Notes under the pieces: generated by a model
The model's input: only the letters and a program-made list of their open reading frames with translations
Databases searched by the model: none
Told to the model about the DNA's origin: nothing
Program-made: the position numbers and the translations under genes
Assembly: GCF_025362435.1 (NCBI RefSeq)
Contig: NZ_JANYGL010000103.1
Coordinates: 1 to 55,208 of the forward strand
Reading direction: 5' to 3'
Source: Polymorphobacter sp.
Lineage (GTDB): Bacteria > Pseudomonadota > Alphaproteobacteria > Sphingomonadales > Sphingomonadaceae
DNA length: 55,208 nucleotides
Part shown: positions 37,675 through 49,310 of the stretch, in pieces
How positions within the stretch are numbered: position 1 is the first letter of the stretch
Layout: every line of letters begins with the position of its first letter

Positions 37675-37935
37675 TCAGCCCCACCCCGGGATGTCGGCCA
37701 TCGTGATCCAGCCGTAGACATAGTTGCCGTAATACAGCCCGAACAGGACGGCAGAGATGACTGTCGTCCACAGCGCCTTGGCGCGGAGCATCGGTCGGAC
37801 CGGGGCGCTGTCGGCCTGCCCGGGGACGAGCGTCTCCCCGCTCTCGGCGCTGGTGTGGACGCCGAAGGGCAGGACGGCGAACAGCGTCAGCATCCAGAAC
37901 AGGATGTAGATGACGAGGGCGGAGTACCAGCGCAT
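37675..37935 (-). CDS. DUF1467 family membrane protein
   Basis: An 86-residue protein with two membrane helices (residues 3-25 and 55-75). RWYSALVIYILFWMLTLFAVLPFGVHT followed by VPGQADSAPVRP (read in parts) is the DUF1467 signature, seen almost only in alphaproteobacteria. Function is unknown. It is the last gene of the minus-strand series nuo-birA-coaX-rnj, a neighbourhood where DUF1467 genes are usually found. ATG 37935. Confidence 0.9.
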   Translation of the reverse strand: MRWYSALVIYILFWMLTLFAVLPFGVHTSAESGETLVPGQADSAPVRPMLRAKALWTTVISAVLFGLYYGNYVYGWITMADIPGWG

Positions 37936-37957
37936 CGCTTACCCCCGCCGTTCAATT

Positions 37958-38031
37958 GTCATCCCGGCGAAGGCCGGGACCCATGATCTCGACTGGCGGT
38001 GATCATGGATCTCGGCCTTCGCCGGGATGAC
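37958..38031. repeat. Family A inverted repeat, copy 5
   Basis: GTCATCCCGGCGAAGGCCGG is matched by the right arm TCGGCCTTCGCCGGGATGAC. CCATGATC/GATCATGG pairs inside. It lies between rnj and the DUF1467 gene. Confidence 0.85.
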
Positions 38032-38117
38032 AAATGAAGTTAACCGCGAGCCCCCACGACCCTCCCCGATCTCGGCCTCGCCGGAACGGAGCGGCAAGAG
38101 GGAGCGCGCAGCCACGT

Positions 38118-39790
38118 TTAGACCCGGACGATCTGCACGTCGGTCACCGGCTTCTTGCCCGTCCAGTCGCGCGCCACCCGGCGAACCGCGACGCGGATGC
38201 CCTCGGCGAACTTCTCGGCATTGCGTGCGTCGCCGGTGCGGGCGGCCTGCGCCGCGGCCTCGGAGCATTCGGCAAGAAACTCGGTCGAGTCTTCCTCGAC
38301 CGGCACGCCCTGCGCCATGACCGCCGGCTTCGCCGCGAGCTTGCCGCTACCGTTGAGCACGACCGTCGCCGACATATAGCCGTTGTGCATGATCCGCCGC
38401 CGGGCGAGCATCGTCGAGCCGTCGGCGGGCAGGATGACGTCGCCGTCGAGGACGAGCCGCCCGACCTTCTCGTTGCCGATCAGCTTGGGGCCGTTCGGCG
38501 CGAGGCGGATGACGTTGCCGTTGGTCGGCACCAGCGCGCGCGGAACACCGATCGACAGCGCGAGCTTGGCGTGCGCCTCGAGGTGGCGGCGCTCGCCATG
38601 GACCGGGATCGCGATCTCCGGACGAATCCAGCCGTACATGTCCTCGAGCTCGGGCTTGCCGGGGTGGCCGGATACGTGGACGTGCGCCTGCTTCTCGGTG
38701 ATGACCTCGACACCGCGCGTCGCAAGCGCGTTCTGCACGACACCGATCGACAACTCGTTGCCGGGAATCTCCTTCGACGAGTAGATTACGCAGTCGCCGC
38801 GCTCGAGCTTCAAGTGCTGGTGGCTGCCGCTGGCTATACGGCTCAGCGCCGCCGCCGGTTCGCCCTGCGCGCCGGTGCAGATGATCAGCAGCTTCGATGG
38901 ATCGAGCCGCGCCGCCTGATCGAACGACAGGATCGGCGGGAAGTCCTTGAGGTAGCCGGTCGCGCGGGCGACGCCGAGGATGCGGTCCATCGACCGGCCG
39001 ACGACGCAGACCTGCCGCCCGACCTGAAGCGCGACCTGGCCGAGCGTGTGCAGCCGTGCCGCATTCGACGCGAAGGTGGTGACGAGCACCCGCCCAGTCT
39101 TGCGGTTGCGGATGACCTCGAGCAGCCCGTCGCGGACCCCGGCTTCGGAGCCGCTGGCCTTGGAATTGAACACGTTGGTCGAATCGCCGATCATCGCCAG
39201 CACGCCGCTGTCACCGAGCGCGCGGAGCTGGTCGGGGGTCGACGGCGAGCCCATCTGCGGCTGGTCGTCGAGCTTCCAGTCGCCGGTGTGGAAGATGCGG
39301 CCATGCGGCGTCTCGATGATCAGCCCGTTGCCCTCGGGGATCGAGTGCGCCATCGCGGCGTAGCTGAACTTGAAGTCGCCCAAAGTCATCGACCCGCCCA
39401 TCGGGATGACGTGAAGCTTGACCTCCTTGGTCAGCCCCTCCTCCTCGAGCTTGCCGCGGATCAGCCCGGCGGTGAACGGCGTCGCATAGATCGGCACGCC
39501 GAGGTCGGCGGCGAGATACGGGATCGCGCCGATATGGTCCTCGTGGCCGTGGGTGATGACGATGCCGAGCAGGTCCTCGCGGCGTTCCTCGATGAAGCTC
39601 AGGTCGGGCAGGATCAGGTCGACGCCCGGATAGCTCGGGTCGGCAAAGGTCATGCCGAGATCGACCATCACCCACTTGCCGCGGCAACCATAGAGGTTGA
39701 CGTTCATGCCGATTTCCCCCGACCCGCCGAGAGGCAGGAAGAGCAGTTCGTCGCCGGGGGTGGAGGAGTTCTTGTTCTTATTGACGGCCA

Positions 39791-39791
<1 letters not shown>
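38118..39791 (-). CDS. rnj: Ribonuclease J
   Basis: Metallo-beta-lactamase/beta-CASP ribonuclease with 5'-exonuclease and endonuclease activity in RNA maturation and decay. In 557 residues: the Zn site HGHEDHIGAIPYL near residue 78, the third metal ligand region FHTGDWKLD, motif GDSTNVF, the beta-CASP segment with TTFASNAARLHTLGQ, and the late HVSGHPGKPELEDM motif followed by PVHGERRHLEAHAKLA. The ATG at 39791 shares one base with the coaX stop (TAATG), so the two are coupled. Confidence 0.96.
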
Positions 39792-40591
<800 letters not shown>

Positions 40592-40676
40592 GGCGCGCCC
40601 CCTGCCCCGGCCCGAGGGGCAACTGCTGCTTCGGCCGTTACCCGAAGGACGCCCCCTGCCTTGGGAAATAGCCGGA

Positions 40677-41390
40677 TCATAGTGCGAAGACCTCGCCGGC
40701 ATGAATCCGGCGAACGCTGGCGTCCGCGAGGGTCAGGTCGAGCGCCCCGTCGGCGCCGAGCCCGGTGAAGGTGCCTGCGACGGTCTCCGCGCCAAGCCGC
40801 GCCTCGATCGGCCGGCCGAGACCGGCGGCGCGCCCAAGCCATGCGGTGCGGATCGCGTCGAAACCGTAGGTGCGCCACGTTGCGCGCGCGGTGCCGAATT
40901 CGGCCGCAAGGCGGTCGGCGGCTTCGGCGGCGGTCGGCGCGGCGATGCCCGCGGCGGGGAGCGAGGTTGCCGGGCGCTCGGTTGTGTCGGGGTGCCCGGC
41001 GAGGTTAACGCCGAAGCCGATGATCGTCGTGCCACCTTCGACGCCGCCGACCCCGCCCTCGAGGAGGATGCCCGCAACCTTGACCCCGTCGAGGAGGACG
41101 TCGTTCGGCCATTTGAGGGTGAGGCGGTCGGGGGCGACCCAGCGGTCGAGCATCGCTGCGAGCGCGACCGCGGCGACGAACGACAATTGCTGCGACGGCC
41201 CCTCCCCCGCCTGCGGGCGGACGACGACGCTGGTAAACAGGTTTCCAGGGATCGACAGCCACGCCCGCCCGCGCCGCCCACGCCCACCGGTCTGGGTGTC
41301 GGCCCGCACCCAGCTTTCGTCGGGCAGGTCGGGGCGTTCAGCGAGCCAGTCGTTGGTCGAACCGATCGTGGCGAGGTGGGTGATCACCAC
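40677..41390 (-). CDS. birA: Biotin--[acetyl-CoA-carboxylase] ligase, monofunctional
   Basis: Attaches biotin to the carrier subunit of acetyl-CoA carboxylase. At 237 residues it lacks the N-terminal DNA-binding domain of E. coli BirA, so it is a ligase only. GSTNDWLAE starts the catalytic domain, [11 protein letters not shown] is the biotinyl-AMP loop (GRGRRGR), [18 protein letters not shown] carries the catalytic Lys, and the SH3-like C-terminal domain follows. Start is GTG 41390 or the adjacent GTG 41387. It follows nuoN after the family B repeat. Confidence 0.95.
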   Translation of the reverse strand: MVITHLATIGSTNDWLAERPDLPDESWVRADTQTGGRGRRGRAWLSIPGNLFTSVVVRPQAGEGPSQQLSFVAAVALAAMLDRWVAPDRLTLKWPNDVLLDGVKVAGILLEGGVGGVEGGTTIIGFGVNLAGHPDTTERPATSLPAAGIAAPTAAEAADRLAAEFGTARATWRTYGFDAIRTAWLGRAAGLGRPIEARLGAETVAGTFTGLGADGALDLTLADASVRRIHAGEVFAL

Positions 41391-41394
41391 TTAG

Positions 41395-41540
41395 ATCCTC
41401 CCTCGCCCTTGCGGGGGAGGGGGACCGTCGCACTTGCGATGGTGGAGGGGGCGTTCCAAGCGGAAGCCTCGTCGCGGACCTGCTCCCTCCACCATGCAGG
41501 GTGATGGTCCCCCTCCCCCGCAAACGCGAGGGAGGAGTTA
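41395..41540. repeat. Family B inverted repeat, copy 3
   Basis: GCGGGGGAGGGGGACC (41411-41426) pairs perfectly with 41506-41521, and TCCTCCCTCGC with GCGAGGGAGGA extends the stem outwards. Inner bases GGTGGAGG/CCTCCACC also pair. It separates nuoN from birA. Confidence 0.85.
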
Positions 41541-41571
41541 GACGCACGTCCCCCGCGAGCGAACGGGAGGA

Positions 41572-43020
41572 TTATAGCAGCGCCGCCGCGGCGTGCGCCG
41601 CCGCCGCGACGAGCGGGGTGATCGCGAGCATCCCGATCGGCGAGCAGAACACCGCCGCGACGACGATCAGCGCGCTGTTGGTGCGGCTATCGGCGGGGGC
41701 GAAGGTCGGCGCCGGATCGGCGAAGTAGACCGAGTTGATAACGCGCAGGTAGTAATACGCACCGATTACCGACGCGACGACGCCGACGACCGCGAGGACG
41801 TAGAGGTGCGCGTCCATCGCCGCCTGGAACACCGCAAACTTGGGCCAGAAGCCGAGCAATGGAGGGATGCCGGCGAGGCTGAACATGAAGATCGCGAAAC
41901 CGGCAGCGAGCCACGGCCGTGTCCGCGACAGGCCGCTCAATGAGGCGAGCGTCTCGATCGGCTCGCCGTCGATCCCGCGCATCTGCAGGACGCACAAGAA
42001 ACTGCCGAGCGTCATCGCGAGGTAGACCGCGAGATAGAACAGCACGCCGGTGACCCCCTCGCGGGTCCCCGCAGCGAGGCCGATCAGCGCGAAGCCGACG
42101 TTGTTGATCGACGAATACGCCAGCAGCCGCTTGATGTTGACCTGCCCGATCGCGCCGACCGCGCCGAGCAGCATCGAGGCGATCGAGACGAAGGTGACGA
42201 TCTGCCGCCAGTCGAAGGTCATGCCCCCGAAGGCATCGATCGCGACGCGCAGCAGCAGCCCCATCGCCGCCGCTTTGGGCGCGCTCGCGAAGAACGCCGC
42301 GACCGGGGTCGGCGCACCTTCGTAGACGTCGGGGGTCCACATGTGGAACGGCACCGCGGCGATCTTGAAGGCGATGCCGCTGAGGATGAAAACCAGCCCG
42401 AACAACACGCCGATGTCGCTTGCGCCGTGGCCGCGAACGACGGCGTGGAGCGCGGTGAAGCTCGTCGTGCCGGTGAAGCCGTAGATCAGGCTGATGCCGT
42501 AGAGCAGGATGCCGCTGGCGAGCGCGCCGAGGACGAAATACTTGAGCCCGGCCTCGCTCGACTTCGCCTCGTTGCGGTGAAAGGCGGCGAGGACGTACGC
42601 AGCGAGGCTCTGCAATTCGAGCCCGACGTAGAGCGACAGCAGGTCGTTCGCGCTGACCATCATGCACATGCCGAGCGCCGACAGCAGCAGCAGCACGGGG
42701 TATTCGAAGCGCGCGGTCGCCGACTGCCTGAGGTAAGGCAACGCGAGCACCGCCGACACCGCTGCAGCGCCGAGGATCAGCACCTTGAGGAAGGTCGAGA
42801 AACCGTCGGCGATGTACAATCCGCCGAAGCCGGTCGCCCCGGCAGCGGGTACGACGCCGAGATAGAAGCCGCCAAGCGCCATGATCGCGACGACGACCCA
42901 TGTCAGCGGGACGAGGCTGCGGTCGCCGCGGAAGACGCCGATCATCAGCGTGACGAAAACGCCGCCGGCGAGGATCGCCTCGACCGAGGCGAGGTGGACC
43001 GATTGCGCGAGGGTGGTCAT
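41572..43020 (-). CDS. nuoN: NADH-quinone oxidoreductase subunit N
   Basis: Antiporter-like proton-pumping membrane subunit of complex I, 482 residues and about 14 helices. The central PFHMWTPDVYEGAPTPV carries the conserved charged/aromatic residues and LLAYSSINNVGFALIG the helix with the broken TM8-type element. ATG 43020 (MTTLAQSVHLASVE) lies five bases after the nuoM stop. It is the last nuo gene. Confidence 0.97.
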   Translation of the reverse strand: MTTLAQSVHLASVEAILAGGVFVTLMIGVFRGDRSLVPLTWVVVAIMALGGFYLGVVPAAGATGFGGLYIADGFSTFLKVLILGAAAVSAVLALPYLRQSATARFEYPVLLLLSALGMCMMVSANDLLSLYVGLELQSLAAYVLAAFHRNEAKSSEAGLKYFVLGALASGILLYGISLIYGFTGTTSFTALHAVVRGHGASDIGVLFGLVFILSGIAFKIAAVPFHMWTPDVYEGAPTPVAAFFASAPKAAAMGLLLRVAIDAFGGMTFDWRQIVTFVSIASMLLGAVGAIGQVNIKRLLAYSSINNVGFALIGLAAGTREGVTGVLFYLAVYLAMTLGSFLCVLQMRGIDGEPIETLASLSGLSRTRPWLAAGFAIFMFSLAGIPPLLGFWPKFAVFQAAMDAHLYVLAVVGVVASVIGAYYYLRVINSVYFADPAPTFAPADSRTNSALIVVAAVFCSPIGMLAITPLVAAAAHAAAALL

Positions 43021-43025
43021 GGCGG

Positions 43026-44549
43026 TCACTTGGCCGGCCCCTTCGCCGTCGCGGGCATCACTTTTTGAACCGGCGGCGCAGCGTGATGGAGGCGCGCGAG
43101 CAGGTTCGCCACCGGCGCGTGGAGCGGGGTGAGGAAGCTCGTCGGATAAATGCCCATCCACAGCACCGCAAGCGCGATCGGCACCAGCGTGATGATCTCG
43201 CGCGGGTTGAGGTCGGTCATCGCCAGCACTTCCGGATTATCCTGCGTCCCGAAGATCACCCGGCGATACAAATACAGCATGTACGCCGCGCCGAGGATGA
43301 TGCCCGTTGTCATGCCCACCGCGAGCCACGTCGACGCGGCGAAGGTGCCGAGGAGGACGAGGAACTCGGCGACGAAGCCGCTGGTGGCGGGCAGCCCGAC
43401 CGACGCCATCGTGAACAGCATGAAGAACAAGGCGTAGCGCGGCATGTTGTTCGCCAAGCCGCCGTAGCGCGCGATCTCGCGGGTGTGGAGGCGGTCGTAG
43501 ATCACCCCGACGCAGAGGAACAACGCGCCCGAGACGAGGCCGTGGCTGAGCATCATCAGCAGCGATCCCTCGATCCCCTGGGTGTTGAAGACGAATAGCC
43601 CGGCGGTGACGAACGCCATGTGCGCGATCGACGAATAAGCGATCAGCTTCTTCATGTCCGACTGCACCAGCGCGACGAGGCTGGTGTAGACCACCGCGAC
43701 GATCGACAGGCCGAATACCAGCCACATCAGCTCGACGCTGGCATCGGGGAACATCGGCAGCGAGAAGCGGACGAACCCATAGCCGCCCATCTTGAGAAGG
43801 ACGCCGGCAAGGATCACCGAACCCGCCGTCGGCGCCTCGACGTGCGCGTCGGGGAGCCAGGTGTGGACCGGCCACATCGGCATCTTGACCGCGAACGAGG
43901 CGAAGAAGGCGAGCCACAGCCACGTCTGGACTTCGGGGTCGAAGTTGAACGTCAACAGCGTCGGAATGTCGGTCGTGTGCGCGACGCTGACCATGTAGAT
44001 CATCGCCAGCAGCATCAGCACCGAGCCGAGCAGCGTGTAGAGGAAGAACTTGTAGCTGGCGTAGATCCGCCGCGCGCCGCCCCAGATGCCGATGATCAGG
44101 TACATCGGGATCAGCCCGCCTTCGAAGAAGACGTAGAACAGGAACAGGTCGAGGCTGGCGAAGACGCCGATCATCAGCGTTTCCATCAGCAGGAACGCCG
44201 CCATGTATTCGGGGACGCGCTTCTGGATCGAGTCCCACGACGCGAGGATGCAGAACGGCATCAGGAAGGTCGACAGGACGATCAGCATCAACGCGATGCC
44301 GTCGATACCGAGGTGCCACGACAGGAACGGCGCGAACAGGTCGATGCGCTCGACGAACTGGAACGCCGCGGTCGAGGTGTCGAAGCTGACCCACAGGACG
44401 ACGCCGAGCGCGAGTTCGATCAGCGTGACGACGAGCGCAGTGATCCGGGCGTTGGCCGCGCGCGCATCCTCGGACCCCGGCGCGAGCAGCACCCAGAAGG
44501 CGGCGACGAGCGGGAGGAGGACGATGAGGGAAAGGATTGGGAAGCTCAC
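43026..44549 (-). CDS. nuoM: NADH-quinone oxidoreductase subunit M
   Basis: Antiporter-like subunit of complex I, 507 residues and about 14 helices. LPDAHVEAPTAGSVILAG, KKLIAYSSIAHMAFVTAG and the conserved lysine- and glutamate-bearing helices identify NuoM. The GTG at 44549 overlaps the nuoL stop by four bases (GTGA) and starts VSFPILSLIVLLPLV, matching the family; an ATG 24 bases upstream would add MVRAASVP and is less likely. Confidence 0.96.
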   Translation of the reverse strand: MSFPILSLIVLLPLVAAFWVLLAPGSEDARAANARITALVVTLIELALGVVLWVSFDTSTAAFQFVERIDLFAPFLSWHLGIDGIALMLIVLSTFLMPFCILASWDSIQKRVPEYMAAFLLMETLMIGVFASLDLFLFYVFFEGGLIPMYLIIGIWGGARRIYASYKFFLYTLLGSVLMLLAMIYMVSVAHTTDIPTLLTFNFDPEVQTWLWLAFFASFAVKMPMWPVHTWLPDAHVEAPTAGSVILAGVLLKMGGYGFVRFSLPMFPDASVELMWLVFGLSIVAVVYTSLVALVQSDMKKLIAYSSIAHMAFVTAGLFVFNTQGIEGSLLMMLSHGLVSGALFLCVGVIYDRLHTREIARYGGLANNMPRYALFFMLFTMASVGLPATSGFVAEFLVLLGTFAASTWLAVGMTTGIILGAAYMLYLYRRVIFGTQDNPEVLAMTDLNPREIITLVPIALAVLWMGIYPTSFLTPLHAPVANLLARLHHAAPPVQKVMPATAKGPAK

Positions 44550-46621
44550 TGGAACACTCGCGGCACGAACCATGTCGCCGCCGCGGCGACCCCGATCAGC
44601 ATGACCAGCGCGTACGAATAGAGGTAGCCCGACTGGAAGCGCTTCGCCACCGACGCCGATTCCGACACCGCGGCGGCAACACCGTCGGGGCCGAAGCGGT
44701 CGATGATGCCCTGGTCGCCGGCCTTCCAGAATAGATTGCCGAAGAAGAACGCGCCGCGGACGAAGACGAGGTTATAGAGCTCGTCGAAATACCATTTGTG
44801 AACGAGGAAGGCGTACAGCCCGCCGAACGCCCCGACAAAGCGTGCCGGAGCATCGGTGTCGCGCAGGTAATATTGCGCGGCGAGCCCGAGCCCGAGGAAG
44901 AACATCACGCCCGGGGTGTAGACGACCCACGCCGGCAGATGCTCGGTCGCCTCGGCGAGGTTGGCGTGGAAGGTCGCCGATCCCTGCCAGAACGCCGCGC
45001 CGCCTTCGGGCGACAGGAAGGCATTGTGGAAAACGAAACCGGCGAACAGCGCGCCGACGCTCAGCACCGCGAGCGGAACGAGCATCGTCCACGGAGATTC
45101 GTGCGGGTGGTAGCCGCCGGTGCCAGTCGGAACCTGTGCGTGGACCGGGGCATGGTCGTGTTCCATCCCGACGCTGTCGTTGGTCGATTCGGTGTCGTGC
45201 GCGGCGTGCCCGGTTGCGGTGTCGTGCCCGTGATCCTCGTGGCTGGCGTGCGCGATATGCTCGCTGCCCGCCCAGCGCGGTGCGCCGAAGAAGGTCAGGA
45301 ACGCCAGCCGCCACGAGTAGAAGCTCGTCAGCAGCGCGACGAATGCACCGATTGCAAAGGCGAAATAGCCCGCCTGCGTGCCGCGCGCGAACGCCGCCTC
45401 GAGGATCGCGTCCTTCGAATAATAGCCGCTGGTGAAGAAGAAGCCGGTCAGCGACAGCGTCCCGATCGTCATCGCCGCGAAGGTCAGCGGCAGGTTCTTC
45501 CGCAGGCCGCCATAGAAACGCATGTCCTGCTCGTGGTGCATCGAATGGATCACCGCGCCCGCGCCGAGGAATAGCAGCGCCTTGAAGAAGGCGTGGGTGA
45601 ACAGGTGGAACATCGCCGCGCCGTATGCGCCCGACCCGGCGGCGAAGAACATGTAGCCGAGCTGCGAGCACGTCGAATAGGCGATAACGCGCTTGATGTC
45701 AGTCTGGACGCACGCCACCGTCGCGGCGAACAGCGCGGTCGCCGCGCCGACATAGGTAACGACGGTCAGCGCGGTCGCGCTCGTCTCGAACATCGGCGAC
45801 AGGCGGCAGACCATGAAGACACCGGCGGTGACCATCGTCGCGGCGTGGATCAGCGCCGACACCGGGGTCGGCCCCTCCATCGCGTCGGGGAGCCAGGTGT
45901 GGAGGCCGAGCTGCGCCGACTTGCCCATCGCTCCGACGAACAACAGCAGGCACAGGCACGTCATCACGTCGACCGGCGCCCCGAGGAAGTGGAAGGTCGC
46001 CCCGGTCATGCCCGCCGCATTCGCGAGGATCGTGTCGAGCTTGACGGTGTGGAAGACGAGATAGGTGCCGAAGATGCCGAGCGAGAAGCCGAAGTCGCCG
46101 ACGCGGTTGACGACGAACGCCTTGATCGCGGCGGCGTTGGCGCTCGGCTTATAGTACCAGAAGCCGATCAGCAGGTACGACGCGAGGCCGACTCCCTCCC
46201 AGCCGAAGAACATCTGGACGAGGTTGTCGGCAGTCACGAGCATCAGCATCGCGAAGGTGAACAGGCTGAGGTAGGCGAAGAAGCGCGGCTGGTCGGGGTC
46301 CTCGGCCATGTACCCCCAGCTGTAGAGGTGGACGAGCGCCGAGACGGTGGTGATGACGACGAGCATGACCGACGTCAGCGCGTCGATCTTGAACGCCCAT
46401 GCGACGTGGAGGTCGCCCGAATCGATCCAGTCGAGGACCGGCAACGTGTAGCCCGCGCCGTGGCCGAGCCCGGTCTGGGCGAACACCACCCACGCCAGCG
46501 CGGCGGAAACGAACAGCGCCGCGGTCGTCACCGACTTGGCGACGGTGTTGCCGAGCATGCGGTTGCCGAGGCCGGCGATCAGCGCGGCAACGAGCGGCAG
46601 GAAGACGAGGAGCTGGATCAT
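44546..46621 (-). CDS. nuoL: NADH-quinone oxidoreductase subunit L
   Basis: The distal antiporter-like subunit of complex I, 691 residues, with the long lateral helix at the C-terminus. LPDAMEGPTPVSALIHAATM, KRVIAYSTCSQLGYM and FFGWEGVGLASYLLIGFW are characteristic. A His-rich segment near residues 450-485 (SHEDHGHDTATGHAAHD) lies in a loop before the last helices, as seen in other alphaproteobacterial NuoL. ATG 46621; two bases separate it from nuoK. Confidence 0.97.
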   Translation of the reverse strand: MIQLLVFLPLVAALIAGLGNRMLGNTVAKSVTTAALFVSAALAWVVFAQTGLGHGAGYTLPVLDWIDSGDLHVAWAFKIDALTSVMLVVITTVSALVHLYSWGYMAEDPDQPRFFAYLSLFTFAMLMLVTADNLVQMFFGWEGVGLASYLLIGFWYYKPSANAAAIKAFVVNRVGDFGFSLGIFGTYLVFHTVKLDTILANAAGMTGATFHFLGAPVDVMTCLCLLLFVGAMGKSAQLGLHTWLPDAMEGPTPVSALIHAATMVTAGVFMVCRLSPMFETSATALTVVTYVGAATALFAATVACVQTDIKRVIAYSTCSQLGYMFFAAGSGAYGAAMFHLFTHAFFKALLFLGAGAVIHSMHHEQDMRFYGGLRKNLPLTFAAMTIGTLSLTGFFFTSGYYSKDAILEAAFARGTQAGYFAFAIGAFVALLTSFYSWRLAFLTFFGAPRWAGSEHIAHASHEDHGHDTATGHAAHDTESTNDSVGMEHDHAPVHAQVPTGTGGYHPHESPWTMLVPLAVLSVGALFAGFVFHNAFLSPEGGAAFWQGSATFHANLAEATEHLPAWVVYTPGVMFFLGLGLAAQYYLRDTDAPARFVGAFGGLYAFLVHKWYFDELYNLVFVRGAFFFGNLFWKAGDQGIIDRFGPDGVAAAVSESASVAKRFQSGYLYSYALVMLIGVAAAATWFVPRVFQ

Positions 46622-46623
46622 GC

Positions 46624-46929
46624 CTAGCCCTTCATCTGGTTGATGTCGTCGACCGCGATCGTCCCTCGATTGCGGAAATAGACGACCAGGATCGCCAGTC
46701 CGATCGCCGCCTCGCCCGCCGCGACGGTGAGGACGAACATCGCGAACACTTGGCCGACGAGGTCGTGGGCGAACGACGAGAAGGCGACGAGGTTGATGTT
46801 GACGCTGAGCAGGATCAGCTCGATCGACATCAGGATGATGATGACGTTCTTGCGGTTGATGAAGATGCCGAGCACGCCGAGGACGAACAGGATTGCCCCG
46901 ACCGCGAGATAATGTCCGAGACCGATCAC
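46624..46929 (-). CDS. nuoK: NADH-quinone oxidoreductase subunit K
   Basis: Small membrane subunit of complex I, 101 residues with three helices. [21 protein letters not shown] contains the conserved Glu of helix 2 and [12 protein letters not shown] that of helix 3, both part of the E-channel. Starts with GTG 46929. Confidence 0.97.
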   Translation of the reverse strand: MIGLGHYLAVGAILFVLGVLGIFINRKNVIIILMSIELILLSVNINLVAFSSFAHDLVGQVFAMFVLTVAAGEAAIGLAILVVYFRNRGTIAVDDINQMKG

Positions 46930-46942
46930 GACTGGGCTCCGA

Positions 46943-47554
46943 TCACAGCGTCACGCCCTCGCCGCTGGCAGGCTGGACCTTCGACGTCGATTCCGCCGGG
47001 GTGCGCGCATTCTGCATGCCGATGTTCTGCTTGCGGATGCCGGGGCGCTGGCGGTGCGTCAGGACGATCGCGCCGATCATTGCGGTCAGCAGCACCATGC
47101 CCGCCGCCTGGAAGACGTAGACGTAGCGCGTGTAGATCAGGCTGCCGAGCGCCTGGGTATTGGTCATGCCGGCGATCACCGGGGCGTGGCTGACCGCTGG
47201 CGAACTGACGCCGAAACTGCCGCCGCCGAGGATCAGCAGCAGTTCGGCGAGGAGCACGACCGCTAGCCCAATGCCGAACGGCAGATATTTGGCGAAACCG
47301 GCGCGCAGCTGGGCGAAATCGACGTCGAGCATCATCACGACGAACAAGAACAGGACCGCGACCGCGCCGACGTAGACGATGACGAGGATCATCGCGAGGA
47401 ACTCGGCCCCGAGCAGGACGAACAGCCCGGCGGCGTTGAAGAAGGCGAGGATCAGCCACAGCACCGAATGCACCGGGTTGCGCGACAGGATCGTCAGCGC
47501 GCCACCGAGGATGACGAAGCCCGCGAACAGGTAAAAGGCGAGCGCGGCGATCAC
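46943..47554 (-). CDS. nuoJ: NADH-quinone oxidoreductase subunit J
   Basis: Membrane subunit of complex I, 203 residues with five helices. [20 protein letters not shown] and [20 protein letters not shown] (TM3, whose rotation accompanies quinone reduction) are diagnostic. The C-terminal tail is long and polar. Start GTG 47554. A 194-bp gap with a family A repeat separates it from nuoI, the only large gap in the nuo series downstream of nuoG. Confidence 0.96.
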   Translation of the reverse strand: MIAALAFYLFAGFVILGGALTILSRNPVHSVLWLILAFFNAAGLFVLLGAEFLAMILVIVYVGAVAVLFLFVVMMLDVDFAQLRAGFAKYLPFGIGLAVVLLAELLLILGGGSFGVSSPAVSHAPVIAGMTNTQALGSLIYTRYVYVFQAAGMVLLTAMIGAIVLTHRQRPGIRKQNIGMQNARTPAESTSKVQPASGEGVTL

Positions 47555-47583
47555 AATCCGGGTGTTACCCTATCCTTAAGTTC

Positions 47584-47652
47584 GTTACCCCCGCCGAAGC
47601 GGGGACCTATCTCCCACCCTTCAAGGTGGGGCCCCGCTTCCGCGGGAATGAC
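47584..47652. repeat. Family A inverted repeat, copy 6, inside the nuo operon
   Basis: GTTACCCCCGCCGAAGCGGGG opens and CCCCGCTTCCGCGGGAATGAC closes a hairpin whose middle CTCCCACCTT/AAGGTGGG also pairs. It lies between nuoI and nuoJ and could affect transcript stability or partial termination. Confidence 0.8.
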
Positions 47653-47748
47653 GGGCTGAGTTATGCTGCGGTGCGTCTAACGTCCTGCGACAAGCGCGGC
47701 AAGCGCGGAGGGTAAGCTTTGCGTCCGCGGCGGCGTTCGCCACCGCGC

Positions 47749-48237
47749 CTAGCGCCACGCCGAATCCGCCTGCAGGTTCGCCGCGATCACCCGCTCCCAT
47801 CGCTCGCCGTTCTGGAGGAGCTTGTCCTTGTCGTAGATCAGCTCCTCGCGCGTCTCGGTCGAGAACTCGAAGTTGGGTCCCTCGACGATCGCGTCGACCG
47901 GGCATGCCTCCTGGCAGAAGCCGCAATAGATGCACTTGGTCATGTCGATGTCGTAGCGCGTTGTCCGGCGGCTGCCGTCCTCACGCGGCTCGGCCTCGAT
48001 CGTGATCGCCTGCGCCGGGCAGACCGCCTCGCACAATTTGCACGCGATGCAGCGCTCCTCGCCATTCGGGTAGCGGCGCAGTGCGTGCTCGCCGCGGAAA
48101 CGCGGGCTGAGCGGCCCCTTCTCGTACGGGTAGTTGAGCGTCGCCTTCGGCCTGAACTGATAGCTGAAGGTCAGCGCGAGGCCGCGGAGGAACTCGAGCA
48201 GGAGGAGGGATTTCGCGGCGCGGAAGACAGCGTTCAT
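47749..48237 (-). CDS. nuoI: NADH-quinone oxidoreductase subunit I
   Basis: Peripheral complex I subunit carrying two [4Fe-4S] clusters (N6a, N6b), 162 residues. Both Cys motifs are complete: [12 protein letters not shown] and [32 protein letters not shown] precedes the first. ATG 48237 overlaps the nuoH stop by four bases; longer in-frame starts upstream read through nuoH. Confidence 0.97.
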   Translation of the reverse strand: MNAVFRAAKSLLLLEFLRGLALTFSYQFRPKATLNYPYEKGPLSPRFRGEHALRRYPNGEERCIACKLCEAVCPAQAITIEAEPREDGSRRTTRYDIDMTKCIYCGFCQEACPVDAIVEGPNFEFSTETREELIYDKDKLLQNGERWERVIAANLQADSAWR

Positions 48238-49310
48238 CGGATTACTCCCGGCAAAAGATCGTAATGCCCCGTGAACACCAGCCAGCCGCTGACAACGCAC
48301 ACCCAGAACAGCGACAGCGGCAGGAAGATCTTCCAGCCGAGGCGCATCAGCTGGTCGTAGCGGTAGCGCGGCACCGTCGCCTTCACCCAGGCGAAAATGT
48401 AGAACATCAGGAACAGCTTGGCGAAGAACCAGATGAAGCCAGGGACGACGTATAGCGGCGCCCAGTTGAGCGGGGGCAGCCAGCCGCCGAGGAACAACAG
48501 GCTCGTCAGCGCGCACATCAACAGGACGTTGGCGTATTCGCCGAGGAAGAACAAAGCGAACGCCATCGACGAATATTCGACCTGGTAGCCGGCGACGAGC
48601 TCGGCCTCGGCCTCGGGAAGGTCGAACGGCGGACGGTTGGTCTCGGCCAGCGCCGAGATGAAGAACACGATCGCCATCGGAAACAGCAATGGGTTCAAGA
48701 TGTTGCCGTTGAAGATGCCGAGGACGTTGCCCTTCTGGCTCATGACGATGTCGCTGAGGTTGAAGCTCGACGAATAGAGCACGACGCAGACGATGACGAA
48801 GCCGATCGACACTTCATAGCTGACCATCTGCGCCGCCGAGCGCAGGCCGCCGAGGAACGGGTATTTCGAGTTCGACGCCCAGCCCGACATGATGATGCCG
48901 TAGACCCCCATCGAGCTGACCGCGAACAGGTACAACAGCCCGACGTTGATGTCGGCGAGCACCACGCCCGCGTCGAACGGGATCACCGCCCACGCGATCA
49001 GCGCGAGGGTGAAGGTGATCATCGGCGCGATCAGGAATACGCCCTTGTTCGCCCCCGACGGGATGATGGTTTCCTTGAGGAACAGCTTGAGCGCGTCGGC
49101 GAAGGTCTGGAGGATGCCGAACGGCCCAACGACGTTGGGCCCGCGCCGGAGCTGCATCCCCGCCCAGATCTTGCGGTCGGCGTATACCGCGAGCGCGACG
49201 CCGAGCATCACCGGCAACGCGATCAGCAGGATCAGGATGATCGTCGCGATGAGATAGCCGAAGTCGTGGCCGAGCCCGAGCGTGTCCTGGAAGAAGCCGG
49301 TGAAGCCCAT
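48234..49310 (-). CDS. nuoH: NADH-quinone oxidoreductase subunit H
   Basis: Membrane subunit at the quinone site, 358 residues with eight helices. [23 protein letters not shown] and [23 protein letters not shown] (the Glu-rich loop that joins the E-channel) identify it. ATG 49310 shares one base with the nuoG stop (TAATG). Confidence 0.97.
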   Translation of the reverse strand: MGFTGFFQDTLGLGHDFGYLIATIILILLIALPVMLGVALAVYADRKIWAGMQLRRGPNVVGPFGILQTFADALKLFLKETIIPSGANKGVFLIAPMITFTLALIAWAVIPFDAGVVLADINVGLLYLFAVSSMGVYGIIMSGWASNSKYPFLGGLRSAAQMVSYEVSIGFVIVCVVLYSSSFNLSDIVMSQKGNVLGIFNGNILNPLLFPMAIVFFISALAETNRPPFDLPEAEAELVAGYQVEYSSMAFALFFLGEYANVLLMCALTSLLFLGGWLPPLNWAPLYVVPGFIWFFAKLFLMFYIFAWVKATVPRYRYDQLMRLGWKIFLPLSLFWVCVVSGWLVFTGHYDLLPGVIR